Shown one piece after another: positions 52,314-61,106 of a stretch of DNA of 64,000 nt. The notes under the pieces are model-generated. The model had not been told where the DNA came from, searched no databases, and saw only the letters and a list, made by a program, of their open reading frames with translations. The stretch is from Rhabdaerophilum calidifontis (GTDB lineage: Bacteria > Pseudomonadota > Alphaproteobacteria > Rhizobiales > Beijerinckiaceae). The stretch lies in the NCBI RefSeq assembly GCF_008641065.1, contig NZ_VTRS01000008.1:62001-126000 (forward strand), written 5' to 3'. The position numbers and the translations under genes are program-made. How positions within the stretch are numbered: the first letter of the stretch is position 1; each line of letters starts with the position of its first letter.

Positions 52314-52330
52314 CTTCGCTCCTTGATTAG

Positions 52331-52765
52331 CTACGATGAGCCAGAAATCCTCCCTTCACAAATCACCCGATCCTGTCCCGCCAGTGCTGACGGGGGACAG
52401 GCCATCCCTTCAGCAATCAATGCCTCGATCTCGGGGGCCTCTGGCAAATCGGTGGAAAGGGCAGCGTCCAGAATGGCCAGCCGGGTGACCAGCGTCAGAT
52501 CATCGCTCATCAGCGCCGCACCGCCCTCGGCTGTGCTTTCCGCTGTGGTCAGACGCAGGTGGACGCGCGCCATTGGGATCTCGCCCAGATGGAACGCGAC
52601 GCCCGCGACGCTGTCGCGCGCCTGCATCAGCATCAGCCCTTCTCGGGGTGGGGCAAGCGGCTCCACCACCGTGGCGCGGGCGCGGATGCGGTCGGCCAGT
52701 GCCGCCACCTTGGCGATGTCAGCGGCGGCAAGGGCGATGGCCCAGTCTTCTCTTTCCGGTCTCAT
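52331..52765 (-). pseudogene. phnG: C-P lyase subunit PhnG, C-terminus lost
   Basis: PhnG is a subunit of the complex that couples methylphosphonate to ATP. The first 110-120 residues fit (LMLMQARDSVAGVAFHLGEIPMARVHLRL in blocks, then ALMSDDLTLVTRLAILDAAL). The normal end, RVDFFTMVRG or similar, is missing; after about EALIAEG the reading frame goes into unrelated sequence and stops at 52331. The following phnHIJKLM genes are absent and an IS3 remnant lies next to it, so the operon was cut here. It starts 10 bases after phnE. Confidence 0.7.
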
Positions 52766-52775
52766 TTCAGTGTCC

Positions 52776-53813
52776 TTATCCGATCAGCCGCGCACGCAGG
52801 CGGGCCGAGATCTGGTCAAGCACGAAAACGGTGAGGAAGATCACCAGAAGGATCGTGCCGACATGGCCGTATTCAAAAAGGTCGTAACGGCCCTTCAGCT
52901 CTTGCCCGATACCGCCTGCACCCACCAAACCGATCACAGCGGCCATGCGCACGTTGCGGTCAAGGATGTAGAGCGTGTAGGCCACGTAAGCGGGCGCCAC
53001 CTGCGGCAGCACAGCCGCGCGCAGCACGCGCAGCTTGCCGGCCCCCAACGCCGTCAGCGCCTCTTGCGGTTTGCGGTCAGCGGCTTCGATATCCTCGGCG
53101 TAGAATTTGCCCAGAAACCCCGCACCATGCAGCCCCAGCGCCAGATACCCGGCGATCGAGCCAAAGCCGAAGCCCAGAACCAGAAACATCGCAATGATGA
53201 GTTCCGGCATGGCGCGCAGAAAACTGACCAGAGAGCGCGACGCGGTGTAAAGCACCGGATGCGGCGTGTAGTTGCGGGCACCCATGATGGCGAGCGGGAT
53301 CGACAGCAGGACGGAAATGATCGTTGCCCAGGCCGCAATCTCGAAGGTCTCCAACATCTTGTCGGCCACCTTGAACAGATAGCCGTAGGGGTGGACCAGA
53401 TATTCCTTGGCCTCGACCACCGGTTCGGCCTGCAGGGTCGTGGTGTTCATCTTATAGCGCGTGTTCTCGATCACCTCGATTCGGGTGAACATCGGCAGGT
53501 TGTCGCGGTCGAGGTTCGGCAGGCGCGCGATCTCTTGCCGGTCCTCGATCACGAACGGAAACAGCGAACCGAACATGCGACCCAGACCGCGCCCGACCTG
53601 ACTTTCATCCTGCAGCCCGACTTGGGCCAGCACGGCCTCGCCGGTCAGGCGCAGCATCTTGTCAATCTCGACCCGTTGCGCCGACCAGATCAACGCAACG
53701 CCGATCAGCAGCACGGCCAGCGCGGCACGCCAGTCATAGGGTGCGGGCAGGTGCCAGTGTTCGGGGGATTTGACGGGGGCGGCGGGGCTGGTTTCAAAGC
53801 GGGGTGCACCCAT
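52776..53813 (-). CDS. phnE: Phosphonate ABC transporter permease PhnE
   Basis: This is the membrane subunit of the phosphonate importer, 345 residues. After a long N-terminal region with one membrane segment (AALAVLLIGVALIWSAQ), the transport domain runs from about residue 145. The EAA loop is EAADRKPQEALTALGAGKLRVLRAAVLPQVAPAY in blocks, and the end region shows IGLVGAGGIGQEL. ATG at 53813 is used; it lies 20 bases inside the end of phnC, so the two are coupled. Confidence 0.92.
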   Translation of the reverse strand: MGAPRFETSPAAPVKSPEHWHLPAPYDWRAALAVLLIGVALIWSAQRVEIDKMLRLTGEAVLAQVGLQDESQVGRGLGRMFGSLFPFVIEDRQEIARLPNLDRDNLPMFTRIEVIENTRYKMNTTTLQAEPVVEAKEYLVHPYGYLFKVADKMLETFEIAAWATIISVLLSIPLAIMGARNYTPHPVLYTASRSLVSFLRAMPELIIAMFLVLGFGFGSIAGYLALGLHGAGFLGKFYAEDIEAADRKPQEALTALGAGKLRVLRAAVLPQVAPAYVAYTLYILDRNVRMAAVIGLVGAGGIGQELKGRYDLFEYGHVGTILLVIFLTVFVLDQISARLRARLIG

Positions 53814-54633
53814 AGGATCGCTCCAGTGTTGCCGGGGCCTTCGGGGAAACAACGGCAGGGGTATTCTCGTAAAGGGCTGCTTCTGCGGCGGCGTCAAAGC
53901 GGGCAGATGGCCCGTCAAACACCACGCGACCGCTGCGCATGCCCACGATCCGGTCGGCAAACTCACGCGCCAGATCGGTCTGGTGCAGGCTGCACAGCAC
54001 CGTGGCACCGCGTTCGCGCGCCACATCGCGCAGCAGGGTCAGGATCTCGCGGCTGATCGCCGGGTCAAGGCTGGCAACCGGTTCATCGGCCAGGATCACC
54101 TCGGGGTTCAGAAGCAGCGCGCGCGCAATGCCGACCCGCTGTTGCTGTCCGCCCGAAAGTGCGGCGGCGCGCCGGTTCAGGTGGATCTCATCCAGACCCA
54201 CGCGGTGCAGCGCGGCACAGGCCCGGGCGCGCAGGGTCTCGGGATACCAGCCCAGGTGCACGCGCCAGCCCGAAACTTCCGCGACCGCGCCCGACAGCAC
54301 ATTGGCGGCGACGCTGGCGCGCTCCACCAGATTGAACTGCTGATGCACCATGGCGACCCTGCGTCGGATGGCCCGCAGGGTGCCGCGCGCCATCTCCGTG
54401 TCGTTCAGCCGGACCGTTCCGCCGTCCAACTCGGTCAGGCCGTTGACGCTGCGCAACAGCGTTGTCTTGCCAGACCCCGAGCGGCCCAACACCACACAGA
54501 ACTGCCCCTTTGGGACGTCAAAGCTGACATCATCAAGGGCGCGCACCCCATCCGGAAACTGCCGAACGAGACCAGCGAAGGAGAGGTGCGGCTGCACCCC
54601 TCCCCCGGATTGCGTCAAGGTGGCGCGGGCCAT
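53794..54633 (-). CDS. phnC: Phosphonate ABC transporter ATPase PhnC
   Basis: This is the ATPase of the phosphonate importer, 279 residues. Walker A GRSGSGKTTLLRSVNGL lies near 50-66, the signature LSGGQQQRVGIAR follows, and Walker B reads VILADEPVASLDP. VALVHQQFNLVERASVAANVL, split here as MVHQQFNLVERAS and VAANVL, is a PhnC hallmark. Its start overlaps the phnD stop by one base. Confidence 0.92.
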   Translation of the reverse strand: MARATLTQSGGGVQPHLSFAGLVRQFPDGVRALDDVSFDVPKGQFCVVLGRSGSGKTTLLRSVNGLTELDGGTVRLNDTEMARGTLRAIRRRVAMVHQQFNLVERASVAANVLSGAVAEVSGWRVHLGWYPETLRARACAALHRVGLDEIHLNRRAAALSGGQQQRVGIARALLLNPEVILADEPVASLDPAISREILTLLRDVARERGATVLCSLHQTDLAREFADRIVGMRSGRVVFDGPSARFDAAAEAALYENTPAVVSPKAPATLERSYGCTPL

Positions 54634-55559
54634 TATTGCGCGGCCTTGGCGAGGATCGCGGTGCGCAGATCGCCCGACACGCCTGACAGCGTCACCAGTG
54701 CCGGCGCCATCATGTCTTCGGAAATTGACGCATCGTAGCGGTCAACCTGTTTGCCGCCGTATCCACGGATCATTTCCGGGCTGACACCGGGGGCCTCGTG
54801 CACTGTGTTGAAAGCACCGCGCAGCGCGGCCTTCACCTTGGCCGACAGTTTGGTGGACATCGCCAGCGGTGGGTTCGGGATCGGGTCCGACTTGGCGACG
54901 GCCACGAATTTCGACGGGTCCAGCACGCCCTGGTTCATTGCCTTCTCGAAACTGTCGAACGACGCGGCGGCAGCGGCCACCTGACCTTCGGACAGCGCCT
55001 TGAGGCTGTTGGCATGGCTGCCCGTCATCCGGATCGCGCCCAGATCGTTGACCGGGTCCAACCCCGCCGCGACGATCATTGCCACCGGATAGACAAAGGA
55101 CGAGGTGGAATTTGCGTCGCCGAAGGCCACGTCCTTGCCTTTCAGATCGGCAAGTACGGCGATGCCGCTGTCCTTGGCGGCAAAGATGCCTGAATAATAA
55201 ACTGAAGCGCCGTGATGCACGTCCACCGCCAGCAGTTCCGCGCAGCCACGCTGTTTGGCCGGCAGATACGAGGCCGGACCGAACCAGGCGATTTCAACGA
55301 TATCGCTGCAGATCGCCTCGATCACGTTGCCATAGGACTGACCGACCTTGATGTCGAAATGCAGACCGGTTGTCTGGGTGACAGCATCGAACACCGGCTT
55401 GAAATCGGCCTTTGTGCCGTCTTCGGTGCCGCCATCGGCGGGCACCAGCATGACGCGGTAGGGGTTGGCTGCAGTGCCGTCCGCTTGTTGCGCAAGGGCA
55501 CCGGTGATAACAATGAATGTCGCGGCTGTGGCCACAACGAAAGTCTTGAGGATGGACAT
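54633..55559 (-). CDS. phnD: Phosphonate-binding protein PhnD
   Basis: This is the periplasmic receptor for phosphonates, 308 residues. Residues 1-24 form a signal peptide (KTFVVATAATFIVITGALAQQ). RVMLVPADGG, VEIAWFGPASYL and FGDANSTSSFVYPVAMIV are PhnD family regions that bind the phosphonate group. The ATG at 55559 has a GAAGGA box; an upstream frame extension is not signal-like. It follows the regulator phnF by 56 bases. Confidence 0.92.
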   Translation of the reverse strand: MSILKTFVVATAATFIVITGALAQQADGTAANPYRVMLVPADGGTEDGTKADFKPVFDAVTQTTGLHFDIKVGQSYGNVIEAICSDIVEIAWFGPASYLPAKQRGCAELLAVDVHHGASVYYSGIFAAKDSGIAVLADLKGKDVAFGDANSTSSFVYPVAMIVAAGLDPVNDLGAIRMTGSHANSLKALSEGQVAAAAASFDSFEKAMNQGVLDPSKFVAVAKSDPIPNPPLAMSTKLSAKVKAALRGAFNTVHEAPGVSPEMIRGYGGKQVDRYDASISEDMMAPALVTLSGVSGDLRTAILAKAAQ

Positions 55560-55615
55560 CGTTCTTCCTTCGGGTTCAAGTTGATTGACTGGGGAGTCAG
55601 GGTTGCAGTCGCACC

Positions 55616-56392
55616 TCAATCCGGTGCCGGGACTTCAGTGGCCCACGCAGGGTCATCCACTGAAAGCTGGATGCGGTCGCCACGGAACTGGCTGATAGCA
55701 TATTCTTGCACCACGCCGCAGTCGCGGCAGGCGTTCACACCCTTGACGCGCAGCACCGGCTGGGTGCGCGGCATCCGCAGCGCCAGCGCATCCTCGAGCA
55801 GCGGCAATCGGGTAGAAATCAGGCTTTCGACGCGGTCAAGCGTGATGCCCGCGACATCGCTCAGATGTCGGGTCAGCGATCCCCCGGCGTAGCTGCGCGC
55901 GGCATCGGCGGCGGCCCCAGTCAGGAAATGCAGCGTCACCGCATAGGGCAGATCGCGTTCGCCGCGCAGCGTGCGCAAGCGCAGCACCGGCGCCCCCTCC
56001 TTCACACGCAACCGACGCGCAACGCCGCCCTCGGCAGTGATTTCCGCCCGGTCAAGCAGCGTGACCTGCGCCTTGCGCCCACTCGCCGCGAGCCGCTCGG
56101 TAAATTTGGTGTCGCGTCCGATTCCATAGACCAGCCCGCGCGCGAGCACCCTCGTGCCCCGGCCATGCACGCGCTCGACCAGCCCTTCGGCCATCAACTC
56201 TTCCACCGCGCGCCGCAGGGTGTGTCGGTTCACGCCGAAACGTGCTGCCTGTTCCGACTCGGACGGCAGCCAGTCGCCCTCGTCGAGGCCCTGTTCGATC
56301 TCGGCGCGCAAGGCGGCCGCGATCTGCGCCCAGACGGCGATCCCGGATTGTCTAACAAGCTGCGGCAAGGGGCGTCTCCCTATTCTCCACAT
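55616..56392 (-). CDS. phnF: GntR/HutC-family regulator PhnF
   Basis: This is a transcriptional regulator of 258 residues. The N-terminal winged helix shows WLPSESEQAARFGVNRHTLRRAVEELMAEGLVERVHGRGTRV in blocks, and the C-terminal UTRA domain binds the effector. Location directly before phnDCE and the HutC type identify it as PhnF. The ATG at 56392 lacks a ribosome site; a TTG at 56368 with GGGAG 7 bases upstream is a real alternative start. A palindromic operator lies immediately upstream. Confidence 0.87.
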   Translation of the reverse strand: MWRIGRRPLPQLVRQSGIAVWAQIAAALRAEIEQGLDEGDWLPSESEQAARFGVNRHTLRRAVEELMAEGLVERVHGRGTRVLARGLVYGIGRDTKFTERLAASGRKAQVTLLDRAEITAEGGVARRLRVKEGAPVLRLRTLRGERDLPYAVTLHFLTGAAADAARSYAGGSLTRHLSDVAGITLDRVESLISTRLPLLEDALALRMPRTQPVLRVKGVNACRDCGVVQEYAISQFRGDRIQLSVDDPAWATEVPAPD

Positions 56393-56393
56393 T

Positions 56394-56403
56394 TAGACGT
56401 CTA
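56394..56403. promoter_or_regulatory. Probable PhnF operator
   Basis: TAGACGTCTA is a perfect 10-base palindrome touching the phnF start, within TTTAGACGTCTAGAT. HutC-type regulators bind such TAGAC-type palindromes at their own promoter, so autoregulation is likely. Confidence 0.55.
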
Positions 56404-56579
56404 GATGAGTTGAGTGACATGCGTATGACAGACAGCGTTCTGTCAGCGAATGTCGCGGTCGGAACGGGCGCTATGAGAATTGAGACTGTTTGGACATCGA
56501 TTCGTCATATTGCGCAGCCGAAAGTTCTGATGATTTACGCCAAAAACCAAATCACATTCGCCCTGTCGCAGCTTGCCGT

Positions 56580-56906
56580 TTAGTTTCGCGCGGGCGACTG
56601 GCGGACGGCGCGCGAACCCAGACGAACAATCCCCGGAGCCGCTCGTCTCAAAAAACCGCCGTCGCGCAGCCGCTCAACAAGCTCGTGGTGATCGCGAGGA
56701 CGGCGAGCCGCCGCTTCCAGCATCCGGCGTTTGACGTCATTGGCCTTCTCCGTGGTTTCAAGGCGTTCAGCGAGGCGTCCCGCTCGCTCGCCAGTGCGCC
56801 GAAGCGCAAGCAGAAACAGGAGCACGGCGAGGACGATGGCGCCGAAGCGCAGCGCCGCCCGCATCCACGGGCTCGCCGCGATCCGGCCGAGCAAGGTGCC
56901 GATCAC
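56580..56906 (-). CDS. Small membrane-anchored coiled-coil protein, phage-accessory-like
   Basis: This is a protein of 108 residues if it starts at the GTG at 56906, which follows a GGGGG run. One membrane segment (ALRFGAIVLAVLLFLLALRR) is followed by a charged coiled coil (AGRLAERLETTEKANDVKRRMLEAAARRPRDHHELVERLRDGGF in blocks). This pattern resembles lysis-accessory or hypothetical proteins of alphaproteobacterial prophages. The part after DGGF looks like an extended tail. It is possibly a remnant of a phage or gene-transfer region. Confidence 0.5.
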   Translation of the reverse strand: MIGTLLGRIAASPWMRAALRFGAIVLAVLLFLLALRRTGERAGRLAERLETTEKANDVKRRMLEAAARRPRDHHELVERLRDGGFLRRAAPGIVRLGSRAVRQSPARN

Positions 56907-57020
56907 CGCCGCCCCCGGCGCCAATTGTCGCGCCGCAGGCCACCTCAACAGCCGAATCGATGAGCTCACGCCCTGGAGATGGAAGGCCATAAACCAAGCC
57001 GCAGCCGTGTGAAGAAACAA

Positions 57021-57339
57021 CGCTTACCTTTCAACAAGAGATTCGCCTAACTGGAGCCGACTGGTAACGGCTCTCGCCAAGGTTGGAGGCCTTTGCTTCG
57101 ACGCAGGCAAAAGGTCACTATCGGGGCAGGAATCGCTACTTCAGTCGGTATGAGGTCGTTGACGATTGGCGATAAGTGAGCAACCGATGACTTCGCTCAT
57201 TCAAGAGGCTTGTCTTGTAAATCCGATCTGGGACACTCCTCGGGCCTCCTGCAAGGGTCGTGACTCCCAATTTGCCGCCGCTCAGCCGCTCCTGGCCCCT
57301 AAGCGGGCATTCTGAAGGTCAATTGCTCGTGCGCTCCCA
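57021..57339. other. 320-base gap without a recognised feature
   Basis: I see no gene, strong promoter or repeat. It separates the phn/IS side from the plasmid-like operon and may contain a recombination junction. Confidence 0.5.
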
Positions 57340-58638
57340 CTAGACAAACCCGTAGCGCTGCGTCGGGCTGGCGCCAGAAAGCTGAATGGCGTGGCGGATG
57401 TCATCAGGGTCGACCGCATGTCGGTATTGAGCAACCGCATGCGTCATGGCAAGGTCTAGGATCTTGCGGGCCTGCCGCGGCGAGCAAGTGCCAAGGACAG
57501 TGAGGCTTTCGTGCGAGAGCTCGACACCGAACCAGTCGCCCCACTTGGCGATCAGATCGCGGTAGATCGACCGAAGGATCGCCATGATCTGGGCTGCGGA
57601 GGGTGTCGGGATCTCGATAATGAAGGCCCGATCAAGAAGCGGCTTTGCGATCGCCTGACGATTGTTTGCAGTTGCAAACCATATAACTCTGTCGGCGGCA
57701 AAGCACAGTTTGAGATAATCATCCTCGAATGATTTGGCTGTTTGTTTTTCCCAGAGGTCATAGAGCGGCCCGAGAACATCGCCATAGTCTCCGCTACGCA
57801 TAGCCTTGTCGATTTCATCAAGTATAAAAATCGGTGATGCTGTGGCATCCATGATCAAAGCTTGAGCGATCTGGCCGATCTTGGCATTGCGCCAGCTGGG
57901 GTCGAGCCCGGAAAATACCCCGGTCGATGATTGGTTGGGCAAGGAGACGACCTTCGGCACGATGTTCAGGCGCCTTGCGATCTCATGCGCAAGATAGGTC
58001 TTTCCGAGGCCGGGCTCGCCGATCATCAGCACGGGCGGGAGATCCACTGGCCGGTCTGCTGCCAGCGCCGCTCGAAGCGCCGGTAACAGAAGGGTAAAGA
58101 GCTTGCCAGCATGGCCGGCTTCGCCCGCAAGGTTTTCGAGCGAGGCCAACCGCTCTTCGGTTGGCTGGCATAGATCGCGCCATCCCGCATGTTCATCCTC
58201 AGCAATTCGTGTGTACCAAGCGCTACGTTGTTCTCGCCCGTTTCCAAACTCGGGATCGTTTTCGTCAGCAAGGCGCTGTGCAGCTTGTGGATTGCAGACC
58301 CGCTTGCGCCATGCCTTTGCGCCATGGTTTGTCAGTTTTTCTTCAGTGCCGACCGGAGAGAGAGGGAGCTCAAGGGGATCGGGTGCCTCCGCGTGCGTTT
58401 CGAGGGCGGCTGTCACGGGTGCTTGAGACAATGATCTTGCCCAGATCCGCCGGTAGATGGCTCGGCGCGCTTCTACCTCTCCGTCAGCAGCTTGCGCATC
58501 ATCGTTGTTGAAAGTCTCGGGTTGCTTGTCTCCAGCGCTCATTCTGGTCATATCCCGAAGGGGTCTGATATCCGCAGGAAGACCAGCCGTTTCGGTGTGA
58601 TCGCTCCCTCGAGGACCGCATTCATGATGCTTAGCCAT
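57340..58638 (-). CDS. Lon-like AAA+ ATPase without protease domain
   Basis: This is a 432-residue AAA+ protein. Walker A GEPGLGKTYLAHEIARRL and Walker B PIFILDEIDKAM are intact. LDPSWRNAKIGQIAQALI and the sensor-1 TANNRQAIAKPLLDRA follow, and the order resembles the Lon ATPase core. There is no Ser-Lys protease domain. The first 170 residues are not recognised. ATG at 58638 has a GGGGG box and overlaps the previous gene by 8 bases. It is the last gene of an unknown operon downstream of the relaxase gene. It may remodel a protein or DNA complex of the mobile element. Confidence 0.75.
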   Translation of the reverse strand: MAKHHECGPRGSDHTETAGLPADIRPLRDMTRMSAGDKQPETFNNDDAQAADGEVEARRAIYRRIWARSLSQAPVTAALETHAEAPDPLELPLSPVGTEEKLTNHGAKAWRKRVCNPQAAQRLADENDPEFGNGREQRSAWYTRIAEDEHAGWRDLCQPTEERLASLENLAGEAGHAGKLFTLLLPALRAALAADRPVDLPPVLMIGEPGLGKTYLAHEIARRLNIVPKVVSLPNQSSTGVFSGLDPSWRNAKIGQIAQALIMDATASPIFILDEIDKAMRSGDYGDVLGPLYDLWEKQTAKSFEDDYLKLCFAADRVIWFATANNRQAIAKPLLDRAFIIEIPTPSAAQIMAILRSIYRDLIAKWGDWFGVELSHESLTVLGTCSPRQARKILDLAMTHAVAQYRHAVDPDDIRHAIQLSGASPTQRYGFV

Positions 58639-59347
58639 CGTTGTTACCCCCCGTATAATGCCGGACAAGTTCGCCGAGGCCTTGCGCCAGGAGGGCGACG
58701 TCTGATTTTAGATTGATGACGTAGAGCTCGCGGGCCTCAGCGAGTTGATCCGGCGCATCGCGATTTCGGTAATGGGTGTAGAACCAGCCGTGCTGGTCAA
58801 CGCCGCCGTTGCGCAAGCGCTGCTGACCGGCTTCGGTGGACAATGCACTGCGGAGGCTCAGGTTTGTGAGCAGGCTATCGACGAGGCCGTCAACCGTTTC
58901 GGGATGAAGGCACGCGGGCAGGCTGATGCGGATCCCGTCCTCCTGAAACTCGACGAGGTCGCAAATTGACGGCCCAAGCGCATCCGGTCTCGCCAGCCGG
59001 ATCAGGGTCCAGGCATTGGCCCCCGGCAGCGGGGTCATAGCCGCGATATCGTCACCGGGCCGGCCCCAATACCCGGCATAGTGATGGCGAGAGAGGCCTG
59101 CAATCCGGTTGAGAGCACCGTAGCGCGCGACCCCGATCTTGTAGGTTGCGATGCCAGTGAGCCGTGCGAACTGCGCGAGATGGGGGGCGCCGGCACAATA
59201 GATTGTGTAATCGATCATCGCCTTTGCCGGGTTTGCTGGCGCGATCTTGTCGAGCCGAGGTGGTGTGAACAGGTGGCTCGCATCAAACGAGGTGCCGCGA
59301 TCACGCGCGGCAAATGGGTTCGCGGTCATAGGGTGGTATCCTGACAT
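58631..59347 (-). CDS. Unknown protein, 238 residues, in operon with the AAA+ ATPase
   Basis: I do not recognise this protein with confidence. The segment IATYKIGVARYGALNRIAGLSR has a faint likeness to GIY-YIG/T5orf172 domains (Y-K-I-G-V), but the rest of that motif is not clear. The C-terminus contains a helical region (QLAEARELYVINLKSDVALLAQGL in blocks). It starts at ATG 59347, overlapping the stop of the previous gene by one base, and overlaps the ATPase start by 8 bases, so the proteins are probably made together. Confidence 0.6.
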   Translation of the reverse strand: MSGYHPMTANPFAARDRGTSFDASHLFTPPRLDKIAPANPAKAMIDYTIYCAGAPHLAQFARLTGIATYKIGVARYGALNRIAGLSRHHYAGYWGRPGDDIAAMTPLPGANAWTLIRLARPDALGPSICDLVEFQEDGIRISLPACLHPETVDGLVDSLLTNLSLRSALSTEAGQQRLRNGGVDQHGWFYTHYRNRDAPDQLAEARELYVINLKSDVALLAQGLGELVRHYTGGNNDG

Positions 59348-59754
59348 TAGTGAGTTTGATCGGGGATGTGTTCGACGTGGACCTCGATACCCAAACGGAC
59401 AGCCTCGAGGCGCATCGCAAACGCAGCGAGCGAGTACAGAAACCCTGACGATTTTGGGTAAGGTCCGGCGAATAGCGCGGCGTACTTGCGCTGGAATTCG
59501 TCATAACTATCCACCTCGAGGGCGAGGAGGCGAAGGGCGAGATCGGCGGCACGCCGCTCGATCTGGCCCTTCAGAAGGTCGTCGGCATGATCAGAATTGC
59601 GGGCATCCTCGGTTGTGGTGACAAGTGCGTCGGCGGCCTCGATCAAGCTGAGCTCGATTCGCTGGCGGTCGAATTCCGAGTATTTTTCACGGACGGTTGG
59701 AGCGATGGGGCCGGTCGGGGGCTCGGATGCATTCTTGGGATTGTGGTTCGACAT
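59347..59754 (-). CDS. Unknown small helical protein, 135 residues
   Basis: This is a mostly helical protein beginning with a disordered, Pro-rich region (residues 1-22), followed by REKYSEFDRQRIELSLIEAADALV and a second helical half. No known domain is recognised. It is translationally coupled to the next gene through a TAATG overlap. Confidence 0.6.
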   Translation of the reverse strand: MSNHNPKNASEPPTGPIAPTVREKYSEFDRQRIELSLIEAADALVTTTEDARNSDHADDLLKGQIERRAADLALRLLALEVDSYDEFQRKYAALFAGPYPKSSGFLYSLAAFAMRLEAVRLGIEVHVEHIPDQTH

Positions 59755-59783
59755 GATGGGTGGTCCTTAGGGTCCAGAGAAAC

Positions 59784-59811
59784 AAAAACGCCGCCCCGGA
59801 ATGGGACGGCG
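59784..59811 (-). terminator. Rho-independent terminator after the 272-residue gene
   Basis: On the minus strand CGCCGTCCC pairs with GGGGCGGCG (one mismatch) around a 5-base loop, followed by TTTTT. It lies 85-112 bases after the stop at 59896 and before the three-gene unit starting at 59754, so that unit needs its own promoter or read-through. Confidence 0.75.
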
Positions 59812-59895
59812 ACGGGAGGGGGATCGGAGAAAACGACGCTCAGGAAAACGATCGTCGTCAGGGAAGAGAAGACACTTTCACGGGATTTTACCCCA

Positions 59896-60714
59896 CTAGC
59901 CTTCTGACTCCTTTGACTTTTTTCTGATCATTCGGCTCTCGAAATGCGTCACCGCGGGATCGTCCACCGCAAGGTTCAAGCGCCCGATATCGGCACGAAG
60001 GACCGCCTCGCAGACGAGCTCGAAATGGCCATGCTCGGGCCGATCGGCTTGAGAATCGGCGAGCATCATCACCCTGGCCATGAACTCATCGCGTGACTGC
60101 GCTGGCTTCAGCGCCTGCTCGATCAGCAACAGGTCCAATGTCCATTGGGCTGCAAAAACGAGCCTTGGATCCAGGAACGGCAGCGCGCCGATGAGCCAAG
60201 ATTCGAGATCGAAGATCTCGACATAACGATCGAGCAAGGCGACGGGCTGACCGGGGGCGGCAGCCAGAAACCGCTGGAGCGACGCGGGGAGGACATCGAT
60301 ATCGGTTGCGCCAACAACCTCTTCAACCTCAAGCGGATCGAGAATCGGGTCGATATCCATCGGCTCATCAAGGGTTTGCGGGCAACTCAGTGGCTCGGCA
60401 TGCATCGGTTCCGCTTGCATTGGTTCCGCTTGCATCGGCTGGACCGGCATCTGTTCTTCGGACAACGGCTCTTCTGCATTTGGCTCTTGGTTCGCGAACT
60501 CGACCGTCGAAGGGTCGATGGCCGCAGGATCAGTGGCCGAGGAAGCGATGGCCAGTGAGGAAGAGGGATGAGCACCCTCTTGATGGTCGCCCAAAGCGTT
60601 GGGGCCCGGGAGGCCGAATTGTGTGCCCTCAATTTTTGGGGTTTCAGGATGGCTCAGGGCAGCAGATGCCGCCGCCAGCGCCGCGTCGCGGCGTGCGTCT
60701 TCATTCATCGACAT
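59896..60714 (-). CDS. Unknown acidic protein with EPMQA repeats, 272 residues
   Basis: The family is not recognised. The first 130 residues are acidic and Pro/Ala-rich, with the tandem repeat MQAEPMQAEPMHAEP around residues 93-107. From about residue 140 a folded helical part begins (LPASLQRFLAAAPGQPVALLDRYVEIFD in blocks, then WLIGALPFLDPRLVF), and the tail is basic (RMIRKKSKE). The layout (acidic linker plus helical domain) suggests a binding or scaffold protein of the mobile element. It is followed by its own terminator. Confidence 0.6.
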   Translation of the reverse strand: MSMNEDARRDAALAAASAALSHPETPKIEGTQFGLPGPNALGDHQEGAHPSSSLAIASSATDPAAIDPSTVEFANQEPNAEEPLSEEQMPVQPMQAEPMQAEPMHAEPLSCPQTLDEPMDIDPILDPLEVEEVVGATDIDVLPASLQRFLAAAPGQPVALLDRYVEIFDLESWLIGALPFLDPRLVFAAQWTLDLLLIEQALKPAQSRDEFMARVMMLADSQADRPEHGHFELVCEAVLRADIGRLNLAVDDPAVTHFESRMIRKKSKESEG

Positions 60715-61106
60715 GGTCGTGGTCTCACTTGTTGTGGAGGGTGGGTGAGCCTCTAGGGATCAGAAAGCCAATCCATGGGAATTGACAAAAAACAGGCTCA
60801 AAAGACTGAATCACATAATTAAATGACGCTGCTCGTTGCGATCAGTCAGCGCATCCTGGGGATTGGTTGTCTGAGGGATTCTGGGGTCAAAGCCTGACCG
60901 CACGAGCAAAGCGCAGCGCAACAATGCTGAACCCATATTGCGGGGAGCCAGATCAAGGCGCGCCGACAAGGAAGCTCGGGGATGGCATGGCGCGATGGGT
61001 CGAGGTGCTTGAACGCTCTCAGGCACATAAGATCGGCAATCACCGGATCTGTCGAGGAACGGATGTCGGACCGAAAGATCAGAAAGAGGAGAGATCGGCA
61101 GACGGA
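60715..61106. other. 390-base gap between the relaxase gene and the acidic-protein gene
   Basis: Short reading frames occur on both strands but none has a ribosome site or recognisable domain. It presumably holds the promoter of the 60714 gene on the minus strand; I could not pick a clear -35/-10 pair. Confidence 0.45.

Noticed and set aside
60846-61043. Small cysteine-rich minus-strand frame between the relaxase and the acidic protein gene
   Set aside because: No ribosome site and an overlapping alternative frame of equal quality; composition gives no support.
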